Notes under the pieces: generated by a model
Seen by the model: the letters and a program-made list of their open reading frames with translations, nothing else
Databases searched by the model: none
What the model was told of the DNA's origin: nothing
Source: Acanthaster planci
Lineage: Eukaryota > Echinodermata > Asteroidea > Valvatida > Acanthasteridae
Direction: 5' to 3'
NCBI RefSeq assembly: GCF_001949145.1
Contig: NW_019091379.1
Coordinates: forward strand, 1,919,537-1,983,536
Length of the DNA: 64,000 nt
Shown: positions 13,301 to 23,380 of the stretch, piece by piece
Position numbering within the stretch: the stretch's first letter is position 1
How the letters are laid out: the number at the start of each line of letters is the position of its first letter
Translations under genes and position numbers: made by a program

Positions 13301-16300
13301 GGTCTGGTGTCTGGTCTTGTGCATGGTCTTGTGTCTGGTCTGGTGTCTGGTCTTGTGCATGGTCTCGACTACAACACTGTGATTATCGCTACATTATAAG
13401 TATGATTATTAGTTATGTTGGGTTTCACCTAACAGTACATGTGTATACGTTTGAATGTATAAATAGAAATAAACACATGAACAAACAAATGTCTATCTCA
13501 AAGAATGTTGAACAACACACAACTGTAACTGATGGCTCAATCAGTGAGAATTCAGCATAATTTTCTTTCCAAAGAAAGGTCGCAGGTAAGCTGACCTCGG
13601 CAAGCTCAGTGGTAGACTGGATAAGATGACTACACCAGTAAGCTAAAGGGTCACGGGTTGGAGTCCCACCTGAGCAAGTTTGTGAATTTTTTTTTGCAAG
13701 TTCTCTGACAAACACTGAGCATACAGTGTTATGAATATGTATATGTTGGTGTAAGGATCAAAACTCATAAACTCTTTTTCCCCCGTTGCTTTCATGTTCA
13801 TTTTTTAAGGATCAGTACCCTACTGTTTTACCTTGGGTGAAGACCAAAGTTTACTTTCAGGTGGCAAGGGCTCAGTTATGAAGACATCAAGTATCGCATG
13901 AGAGATCCATCCCTTGTCCAGGGCATTGAGAATAGAGTCCTCACTGATGACGCTCCCACGCCCAACGTTGATGAAGACAGGTTGCTTAGTGCAGCTTGAC
14001 AGGACATCGCCGGACAGTAGGTCAATGGTTGCCGATGTCTTGGGCAGCACATTACAGATGTAGTCACAATCGGCCAGGAGTTCGGCCAAGCCGGACAATG
14101 GTCTGAGGTGCCAACACATCATAGCACACAAAAATACACAAGTTGTAAGCCTAATCAATTAAAACAACAGAAGCAGGATTTGCCATTCTGCCGAAAACTA
14201 TGTGAAAATTAAAAAGGTGATACACGCTGCAGTATGGCTTTCTGTGTGATGCCTCACTCAAAGTTGAGAAGACAAAACTTCTCTTGGAATTTCAAGTTTT
14301 GTTTATTTATGTCATCTTTAATATGGGCAAAACTCCAATCAGTGCAACGCACTGCTTTCCATGGAGGCCCTCAGTACGAACACAATAGTTTAAAGAACAT
14401 ATATCAAAACACAACCAATTAGAAAGAGAATTATTAATTAGAACACTGAGATACAAACACACAGACAATTAAGCAGGAAATAGGAAATTAAATAAAGACA
14501 AGGAAACAGAATCATAAGTCAGAAATTAAAACAATTATTATATGAGTATTACAAATCATCTCACTTTCAAATGTGCTCCTTGACATGCTTTTCTAAAGTC
14601 TGAATAATTGGCACGCTTTCAATAGCAGGTGGCAGATCATTCCATGTTTTTTTCCAACAGATATTTCATATCTTTCTTAATAAACAAGTAAACCAATACG
14701 CTGACACAGACTCCAATACTATCACACAGCTGGACATTGTGACTGGAAAGCAGTGTGACATGCTCTGGTCTACCTGTACTCGTCCACATTTTTGGACCTC
14801 TCCTCGGGTGATCGGTCTCTTCGTCCCAGTCCCCAAATTCTCATTCCAAAGGCCTTGCAGACACGAGCAACTAGGAGAACAAATGTAGCACCAGTGATCA
14901 AGCGTGAACATTCACACTGCGTGATGTCTTTTGACTACAGCACTGGAGCATGCTACAAGCCAGAATACTAGTCATACCCATCAAGTCCTTCAGGTGGGCC
15001 CTTGTCTTCAAATGCCCTCCAACATGCCCCAACAGGATTATTTACACAATGAAGAAAAAAGAAGCTGAATTGACGTGAAATGACACAAGACGAGGTGAGA
15101 TCGTAGCTGAATCATGAGTGCACACAAGACACTGTGCAGCAAGACAAAAGACAGTGAGAAACGGGAGTCAAAAGAAGGCAAGATTGAGGGAAACAGGAAG
15201 GCAAATCTTCCCTTATTCATGAGGGCAACACTCCACCAGAGTGAGAGGCCAGATTCCCCCTGCCATTTCCTCCTTCACATTCCAACACCTTTCCCAACTT
15301 TTTATCTTTTTACTCCCTTCACCAAAGAATTACTGGTAATCCTAATCAAACATCCAACAAACATGGGGTTTGCCCACTACTACCTTTGAGCACTGAAGCA
15401 TGAAATTGTAGTTAGCATTCTTGGCTTTGCCATAGTCTTTATTTGCAATTCAAAGTTTGCAGAGAGGTAGACCAAAAGGTAAAACCTGATCTAAGTAGAT
15501 TCATTACAATGCAAACTCATACATCTTGAGGATGATCACTGATTATAACTTACTCAGAGAGATAATTTTGATCAACAAGGATTAAACCACTAGCCTCTCA
15601 GGCTTGTTGACATAAGATAAACAGTGCAAACTAATAAAAAATCCCAGAAGGCAGTGCTTTTTCCAAGTTATTACAGCCTCCTGACTCAGAAACCTTCTAG
15701 TGGAGTGGGGACTGCATGTTAAAGGTGCATTCCATCATTTGTCATTTGTACATTACATGTACATGTCTATTCCTTTTAGCCAACAGCGCTCAAAATGTAA
15801 AGGGTGCCAAGCAATTAACCTGATGAAATTTCAGCTCAGTTAGAATTCCGATAACAACAACTATTCTTGGATCTCGATTTCAACTCAAAGGTTGCCGAGT
15901 CATGTTTTGAATTGTGCCCAAATTTACCGTCCATACTTATCCTGCCCGATGCAGGAAGCCAATGTCGTGCACTAACCTGACGAATTACAGTTACCATGGC
16001 AACACTTGCATGCGCTTTGCCCAATTAAAAGAAACTACTGAAAGCAATTTCCATCATCACAAATGGCCTTCTTTCTTCAAAATGACGGCTTGCCAGAAAG
16101 AATCATTCACAGGGAGTTTAGCTCTGAAGCCACCTTTAAAAGTACGCTTTTCAAAGTGTCTTTGTTGGTTTCTTTGAAAATAACTGCAAGTGATGGACTG
16201 TGCCGTTAAAATGGAAACAATTTATGTTTTACAACTGCATGGGTGTAAGTGGGGTGCAATACATGCATGCATTAACCCAATCAATCAGTTAAAATGACCC

Positions 16301-18359
16301 GAGAAACCACCACACATAGCACGTATATATTGTTCTTGCCATGTACATGTACAACTGGGTACACCAACTGTGCATAATTTCAAGTAGATTTTTACTCACT
16401 TTCTTCCCCGATGTCCCCCAGACCTAATATTCCAAGGGTAAGATGTTTCATGAGACGATAGTTTCTCCATTTCCTGTGACAGGAAAAAGGAAATCAACAG
16501 TCCGAGCGAATTCTTCAGTTTTTAATTTTGTTCAGGTTTCTGATCAGATCTATACAAACTGACAGTAAAAGTGATTTCTTGAAAAAAAGTATTATGAATA
16601 TTTAATGCTTTTGTGAAAGTGTGATGGAGCTGTTTTAACCAAGTACGTTTCAAACCAGTTGGGGGTCTAGTCTTCCGTTTGTTTCATTAGCGTCTCATGG
16701 CCCCTATATATAATGTGTACACATGTACATTTTCTTTAAGCAACTATTTGGAATTTACTTACAAAGTAGGGCTTCCTCATACATTTTGAGCATTCCACAC
16801 AGAATTTATCTGACGTACCATTCTTTCTTCTCCTGAGCCGCTTTCATTTCATAAAAATGACGCTCATGAGCTACCATCTGGGCTATCACATACTCGGCCA
16901 TGCTGGCAGTCAGACCCCCACCCAAGCGGGTGAACGTGAACGGTGGGGGGAGGTCAGCAGGGTTCACTATATCTACCAAGTCATCAATACCTGTAGTAAT
17001 GCAATCAGTTAAAAAGGGAATTGTAAAAAGTCTTGGCTGGACTATGGGCTATCTGCCTGCAAAGACAAAATTAATATGACGAGTGATTCAACCGTCTTCA
17101 GTGTCAAAAACAACATTTTCTAACATTTGACACTGGCGGCCACGACCTGCCTAGCTCACTTTGTTACCCTCCGAAGCAGAAGACAGTCACATCAGGCTTG
17201 GGTTTCATTTTCTGATGTTTTTCTCCTTCCATTAAAGCTTGCTCATTGGTAATGCCACTGGTAAATGCCCTATTCTCACCACATAATCACACGAACAGAC
17301 AAGTGGCACATACCAACAGACCAGTAGCACAATGACATTAGGCTTACGTGATCCATCAAGCTCCTAAAGGAAAGTGCAGATGTAACCAAAGCGTGATGCT
17401 ATCGTGCTTTTGGCCTCTACGCTGCATCAGGTACAGGAGAAGGGCCTAGGGGAGGTGGAGGGCTGAGGGGAAGCACTTGCATCCTGAAAAGATCTCACCT
17501 GCCCACGTGCCCTGAACCCATTTGGCTTCAGGTAAATGGCTGAAATAACCACCTATTAAGTCAGGGTCTGCCAATAAAATCTCTGCTTCTTGAAGATCGG
17601 CAGTGGCCTCCTCTGTAGTGCAATTACAAAAGGAAAGGGGAAAATGCGTCATACTTTGAATGGGGCATGTATGACAAACTATGTGTTAACATTTATAACT
17701 GTAAAGGGGATTTGTGAAAATGTCAACCTGATGGTCCACGATGCTCTAACTTCTAGAATTAAATGGCTATGCATTTTGAAGCCGATTGGCTACCGATTAC
17801 ACAAGTTAAATCAATTTTATGCTAAATATTTAGTTGACCATAAAATGATTAAAAACTGCAGTTTTTGGTTTGCGAATTGCACGCAAAATCTGAACAAATT
17901 GCCATTTTTAGTGATAGGCCCATTTCACCTATTGATCAAATGCATTTTGAAAAAGTCTTCTGATTTTCAATAGCGGCCTGTAATCAATTTCCACTCCAAT
18001 CTCAGTTCATCAGCGTCCCTATTTTGAGCTAAATGTAGCACTCTGCTTCGCTGCATGCTGCAACTACGCACTCACGCGGTGAAACTGCCAGTGGACTATC
18101 TGGCCCACCACGCCGCCGGTCCGGATTCCCTGGTCAACTGAGCCTCGGCCCTCAAGGCTCAACCGCCGACCTTTTGTCGCATGGCAATGTCTCTATCTCG
18201 CATACATAATTGTGTACCTGGCTTTTCGTGGTCCAAAAGCTTATAAGGGATGTGGCTCAACCGCGACTTCCACAAGTCAAGCAATCTCAGGCTTGATGCG
18301 GCATATCTGGTTAAAATCGTCACAACGGGCAACCTGCTGCACCCCACTTCAGAAGCCAT
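10316..18359 (-). CDS. D-isomer-specific 2-hydroxyacid dehydrogenase (glyoxylate/hydroxypyruvate reductase A-like), complete
   Basis: Predicted to reduce 2-oxo acids such as glyoxylate or hydroxypyruvate to D-2-hydroxy acids with NAD(P)H. Eight minus-strand coding exons join in phase: 18,359-18,218, 17,612-17,499, 16,990-16,819, 16,473-16,400, 14,870-14,774, 14,102-13,832, 12,859-12,815 and 10,402-10,316, totalling 1,002 bases and 333 residues, normal for the family. The ATG at 18,359 begins MASEVGCSRLP; no ATG lies upstream in that open frame. The Rossmann motif GLGDIG (G160, G162, G165) is intact. The catalytic Arg248 (INVGRGSVI), Glu277 (DVFITEPLPPES) and His296 (TPHYAA) are all present. 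Arginines at the end of the second beta strand (WGLGRRDRS) favour NADPH over NADH, which is inference. The C terminus, EPLKYAVNWKLGY, looks like that of other animal homologues. Other members of the superfamily (GRHPR, PHGDH) fit less well. No targeting peptide is obvious, so it is probably cytosolic. Confidence 0.9.
10470..10605. repeat. 34-base tandem repeat, four copies
   Basis: Four adjacent copies (10,470, 10,504, 10,538 and 10,572) of a 34-base unit containing AACCCCAAAAGTCTGTGTCA, differing at only a few bases. It lies in the last intron of the dehydrogenase gene, just upstream of the final coding exon. A simple minisatellite is the likeliest explanation. Confidence 0.9.
13065..13379 (+). 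mobile_element. AAGACCA family (A) copy 1, foldback element with minisatellite arm
   Basis: The ends are inverted copies of CAGTGTTGTAGTCGAGACCA (one or two mismatches). The left arm carries CAAGACCA-type repeats; the right arm carries about a dozen TGGTCTTGTG-type repeats in the opposite sense. Between them is a unique core including CACAAGCTGTTCAAATGAAC. Related copies lie at 40,086, 20,550 (reversed) and 1,887 (reversed). The terminal inverted repeats and absence of coding capacity suggest a non-autonomous DNA (MITE or foldback) element. It sits in the dehydrogenase intron 12,860-13,831. Confidence 0.7.
13598..13700 (+). repeat. SINE-like element, family B copy 1
   Basis: A tRNA-like head with AGCTCAGTGGTAG (A-box region, about 13,604) and GGTTGGAGTCC (B box, 13,656-13,666) is followed by GAGCAAGTTTGTGAATTTTT. 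The same arrangement recurs on the minus strand at 25,100-25,212 and 27,345-27,450. The acceptor-stem halves do not pair convincingly, so it is scored as a tRNA-derived SINE rather than a tRNA gene. Confidence 0.65.
18217..18218 (-). other. First splice donor of the dehydrogenase gene
   Basis: Coding exon 1 closes at 18,218 with one leftover G before GTACAC. That G joins AG of the next exon (which starts at 17,612) to give a Glu codon and the junction EKP-EEATADL. The join is inferred from phase and family resemblance on both sides. Confidence 0.75.
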
Positions 18360-18373
18360 TTTCTGCTGCTGAT

Positions 18374-19373
18374 TTGGTCTGTCCCGTGCGCGTGCGCCAA
18401 CCCCGGTCACCACCAAAGTCACCAGCAACTTTGAAAGCCGGCCGGCCGTGTACACGTACGTACGTTGTACGTAACATGTACCACATCACATGTCACAAGA
18501 CACGTGAGTCCAGCTTGTAATTATTGTGCATGCACAGAATCAGAAAGGGGACTGGTCAATGGCTTTCGTGGTTTGCCACGGTCACATGTCCAGTAAAGCT
18601 TACCTCGGCCTGTACATATCGTAAAACTCTTCAAACATGCACATTTAGCGACTGATAACGGGCAGGTGGGAACCGTAGAGCAAGGAAACGTTCATGTCGT
18701 GGGCTTACGTGTGGGTAAGAACTTTTAAGTTGGTCTAATCATGGAGGTAGGAAACCGAGCGCCAACCTCCGTGGTCTCATCATGTCTCTCCATGGAAATC
18801 AAGTTGATCAATCAAAACTTTTTCTATCTTCCAAGTCATCATTGGCCTATTTTATAGTGTTAGGTTTGGAGATTCGTCCATTTCACATGCAGCCGGCCGT
18901 GTCCCTCTACCTTGTACCTGAGTACCTCTCTCATGTTTCTTGCGCGTTTAGCCTATACCGTGATTTTTTTTTTTCGAAGAGTGGATGGCGTAGTTTCGTT
19001 TCATGTCCTTTATGAATTAACTTAAATCCCTTTTTAATTCGTTTCGGCTCCATGGTCTGTGCATGGACCTATAGCTGCATGTTCTGTGGATCTAGGTAGG
19101 GTGACGGCGGTAGGAAATCAGACTTTTTATAATTAATAAAATCTTACGGCCCGACTCCCCTGGAAAAATTCCTAGATCCACCCCTGCATTTTCTGGTGTT
19201 TTAAGTTGTCATGTAGTGTACTCAATTAAGTGCCCTTGCTTTTCCAGTGATAGTTGGGGCAGAATTGGCGTACACTCGACATTGCTCGAGAGGTTCAAAA
19301 ACTGCACCCAGTGATCTGATGTTCATTAATTTTGTACACCACAGTTTGGTAGGAGGTTTTAGGGGTCAGTTAA
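18374..19373. repeat. Duplicated block, copy 1 (upstream region of the dehydrogenase gene)
   Basis: About 1.0 kb that recurs in the same order and orientation at 19,399-20,401, from the GTGCGCGTGCGCCA segment to AGGAGGTTTTAGGGGTCAGT. Identity is high but broken by indels: copy 1 has extra bases near 18,905-18,925, and copy 2 has about 40 extra bases near 20,054-20,092. Copy 1 begins about 15 bases upstream of the dehydrogenase start codon, so it contains that gene's probable promoter and 5' leader. Confidence 0.95.
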
Positions 19374-19398
19374 NNNNNNNNNNNNNNNNNNNNNNNNN
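19374..19398. other. Assembly gap (25 N)
   Basis: A run of N exactly between the two copies of the 1-kb duplication. Confidence 1.
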
Positions 19399-20401
19399 TT
19401 CGGTCTGTCCTGTGCGCGTGCGCCACCGGCCCGGTCACCAGCAAAGTCACCAGCAACTTTGAAAGCCGGCCGTACACGTACGTACGTACGTTGCACGTAA
19501 CATGTACCACATCACATGTCACAAGACACGTGAGTCCAGCTTGTAATTATTGTGCATGCACAGAATCAGAAAGGGGACTGGTCGATGGCTTTCGTGTTTT
19601 GCCACGGTCACATGTCCAGTAAAGCTTATTTCGGCCTGTACATATCGTAAAACTCTTCAAACATGCACATTTAGCGACTGATAACAGACAGGTGGGAACC
19701 ACACAGCAAGGAAACGTTCATGTCGTGGGCTTACGTGTGGGTAAGAACTTTAAGTTGGTCTCATCATGGAGGTAGGAAAACCGAGCGCCAACCTACGTGG
19801 TCTCATCATGTCTCTCCATGGAAATCAAGTTGATGAATCAAAACTTTTTCTACCTTTCAAGTCATCATTGGCCTATTTTATAGTGTTAGGTTTGGAGATT
19901 CGACCATTTCACATGCAGCCGGCCGTGTACGTCCCTCTCTCATGTTTCTTGCGCGTTTAGCCTATACCGTGATTTTTTTTTCGAAGAGTGGATGGCGTAG
20001 TTTCGTTTCATGTCCTTTATGAATTAACTTAAATCCCTTTTTAATTCGTTTCGGTTTAATGCATTGATAAAGGCCTACATGTACGTGTATGTCTGTGCAT
20101 GGACCTATAGCTGCATGTTCTGTGGATCTAGGTAGGGTGACGGCGGTAGGAAATCAGACTTTTTATAATTAATAAAATCTTACGGCCCGACTCCCCTGGA
20201 AAAATTCCTAGATCCACCCCTGCATTTTCTGGTGTTTTAAGTTGTCATGTAGTGTACTCAATTAAGTGCCCTTGCTTTTCCAGTGATACTAATTGGCCTA
20301 CACTCGACATTGCTCGAGAGGTTCAAAAACTGCACCCAGTGATCTGATGTTCATTAATTTTGTACACCACAGTTTGGTAGGAGGTTTTAGGGGTCAGTTA
20401 C
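19399..20401. repeat. Duplicated block, copy 2
   Basis: Second copy of the 18,374-19,373 block, starting directly after the N run. Shared landmarks include AAGACACGTGAGTCCAGCTT, CTTTTTAATTCGTTTCGG and CTTACGGCCCGACTCCCCTG. Mismatches and indels are spread along its length, as expected of two alleles or an older duplication. No coding exon of the dehydrogenase is duplicated with it. Confidence 0.95.
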
Positions 20402-23297
20402 AGCTAAGTAACAATCGTACTGTAATAAAAATTTAATGATAATGTAATACTGAACGATAATGTCTGAATAAAAATTGACTGTATGAAGTGTTTGATCAAG
20501 ACTAGGAAGCTACTGAAAATGATGTCCTCCAAGATAGCGTACATTTCAAACGAGACCATCACAAGACCAGTCACAATCAGTCACAACGAAATGCTGAGCA
20601 GGTTGAACGACGACAGAGGAATGCTTTTGTTGCAGTTTATTTGATTAGCTTGTGGGTTGAATTCAAACTGGAAGTCTTTTGGGGAGGGGTGTGGTGATGG
20701 TCTTGTACAGTTTTGGGATTGTCTTTAAGAGGTCTTACAACGACGTGTATAACACTGCTTGTTCAGTTTTATGTACATCTACATGTATGTATGTGTGCAC
20801 ATGTTCCTACCACTGCTCTGGGTGGGCGTGCGTGATCTTAAGTGACACAGGACAGGATATCCTCAGGATTGTGAAAATGAAAGAGGATACAACCGGCGCA
20901 AGTACCCTGTTCATGCCTGGTTTTTATATCCGGTAACGACAATAACATGGTGGCCTTGAGCTTCCAGGGTATTCCTTATTTTTGGAAACCCTGTACACAA
21001 ATGCCTCAATATTTCCCCTGCTAAATTAGACTTTCTAGGAAATGTTTCTTTCACTTTCTGATTGATAGCTAATAAACCACTGTAAGGGAATCTCAGTGAT
21101 GTCCATACCGGTATATTGTTAAAAGCTCCCTGCCTAAACATGGTCAGTCTATCCGCTTGCTTAAAAAGTTTGAAAATCCTGATGCACTAGCATCCATACT
21201 ATAGAGTTCAGTGCAATTGGACCTCGTGCATAATATCCACCGATTATCAGATTGTTCAATTACCCAAAATTGAAATATTGGAAATCTTTTATCGACTACT
21301 TGTACATTTGTTTTTTTATGGCCCTCATAAAAGCTAAACACAGCACTTGATGCGATATCATGCCTCGGTGAACTTACAGTACAGTATGTATGTGGCACAT
21401 TATCAGATGGGGGCTTGATCTACATGTGCCAAACATTCACTGTTCACAATCCAAAATGCGTTTATGAGTGTGTTCAAACATTACTTTCCTCAGGCTCAGT
21501 TTTTGGTATTGTGGTGTTATCTTTTTGATTTTTACTAAAGCAAATTTACATGTACTTGGATGATTTCAATGCATATGACATCAATGCACATTTGAAAGCA
21601 GAATGCATCAGTCAACTGTCCCTTAGAATCAATACAAAATGGTCCCCTTTTCCTGACTAGGTCATGCTTAGAACATAACTATTTCTTTGGGAGGGGGGGA
21701 AGCAGATGAATGATTTATTGTCTGGAAAATTGGTATAAGCAATAAATTGAGAGTAGTCCAAGGATCAGCAACAAGTACATGTAAGCCTGTCGTTCAGTGC
21801 AATAACATTGTTATGCAAAACCCCATTTTGGGGGATATCAACTGTAGGGTATTTTACTGACCAAAAAAACAATGAAAAAGAGGCCAGCGAACACAACGTG
21901 CATTTTATTGCTAAAGGACAATACCGTTCCGGTCAAAACCACAATCCATTTTTTTCCCATTTTGTTTTGAAAATTAAAACGGTGATCTTCTGTGCAAACA
22001 TGATCACAGCAGAGCACCCACTGTAAACCTACAGTGTTAACACTCAAGGTCACTCTGATTTTTATTTTGCATTCGTATGCAATGTAATGGAAGTTCACAA
22101 CTTTTTCATGCTAGCAGAGGCAACAGTGTCAGCATAAAATTGAAGTTGCCCACCCAAATTGCCCATGGGAATAAGCCTTTTGTAAGGTGAACTTGAATAA
22201 AAGTTGGTAAACTGATCTGGTTGCTCATAAAAAATAACAATTTGAATTTCCCCAGACTAAAGACACTGTTGCTATAGTGATTCAGGGCAAGCTTTGTCCA
22301 TAGTGACCTTCACCTCTGGACCAACTGGTTTTTGCCCTTTTTATCTGTTGAAAGCAGTACAGTGTTCATTGGTGCAAGATGTCTCTTATGCGACTAATAA
22401 GCTCATCTTTATTCAAATTTAACTTGCAAAAGGCTCACTGCTTGCAAATGAGGCTGAGGAATGCAATACTTAACCAGCAACAGCTTGGTGAAGGTTAGAC
22501 TCATTCTCTTTGAAGTTAATCGAAGGAGGTGTCAGTTTCCAGTGGAGGGTGTGAACGCAGAGTGGAACATGTTTGATTTTCAGTCACAGGCACTTTGTGG
22601 CCATAGAAATAGAATTGTCTTTTAGTTTTCAGCAAACTTTTATAACCAGTGAGTTAAAAACAACACTCTGAGATGTTTGTTCAAATTGTTGATGATTTGA
22701 CACCTTTTCTGTATTTTCAACATCATTCCACCATTGAAATCTCCAATAATTTAAACATAGGACCTCGTCAACGTACATATACATTATCAAGTGATATCAA
22801 TTAATCAAGTGATATCAATAAATGTACCAGTCTATTGATAAATCGGATGTAAAACTGTTGTTCAGACCCTCAGTCCACGCACAATTTACATGTATTTAAA
22901 TGATTCAAATTTAAATTCATTTTCTGATTGTATCTCTTCACTTCTGACCTGATTGGTGGAAGTTCTGACAAAGAATAGACCTTTGTACTGTTGGCCCACA
23001 CTTTGTTTACATGTGTGCCTTCCTTAAGTGTTCAGTGGACCTTGGCGCCCTCTGGTTCCATAGGACAGCGCACATGTAAACAAATTGTCACTTGACTTGA
23101 TTGGCTTGTGACTGGTTTAATTCTTTCTCTGGAGTGCGGATGATGAGATCACAAGGTGACATATAAAATGCTCTATTCAATGATGGCTTGATTCATTACA
23201 TGCACCAGTGTACCGATATATCTCATTATGTCCGTCATGATAAGAATTACGTTGTGCCTGTACTTTCTTAGTTTGCATTTTGTATCCTTTTCTTTAG
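20402..23297. other. Spacer between divergent dehydrogenase and TRPM genes
   Basis: Contains one reversed copy of repeat family A (20,550-20,745) and a short direct repeat, ATCAAGTGATATCAAT, near 22,788 and 22,804. No exon-like open frame was recognised. The promoter of TRPM gene 1 should lie in or near the right part, but no convincing core element was picked out. Confidence 0.4.
20550..20745 (-). mobile_element. Repeat family A copy 3 (reversed)
   Basis: The minus strand reads GTCGTTGTAAGACCTC at one end and GGTCTTGTGATGGTCTCG at the other, with the core AACTGCAACAAAAGCATTCC between them. This matches the copies at 13,065 and 40,086. It lies just right of the 1-kb duplication. Confidence 0.65.
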
Positions 23298-23380
23298 ATT
23301 ACTTGCACTGGGAGCCGTGATGTTCTTGGTAGCTTGATTGCCAGCATAAACAGTCGCACAGATCCATTTTGATAGCAGTC
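23298..23380 (+). other. Possible 5' untranslated part of TRPM gene 1 exon 1
   Basis: A plausible acceptor (TATCCTTTTCTTTAG) ends at 23,297. An in-frame TAG at 23,330-23,332 precedes the ATG at 23,381 and there is no ATG between them, which supports 23,381 as the start codon. Whether an untranslated exon is spliced here or transcription starts nearby is not known. Confidence 0.4.

Noticed and set aside
13199-13399. Open frame of repeated GLVxGLV peptide
   Set aside because: It is translated minisatellite sequence inside a mobile element, not a gene.
13604-13675. Possible tRNA gene
   Set aside because: A and B boxes are present, but a paired acceptor stem and normal anticodon arm could not be found, and related copies with the same tail exist at two other places.
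20911-21398. Two neighbouring minus-strand open frames
   Set aside because: They are separated by a stop, show no domain, and no GT/AG pair joins them convincingly.
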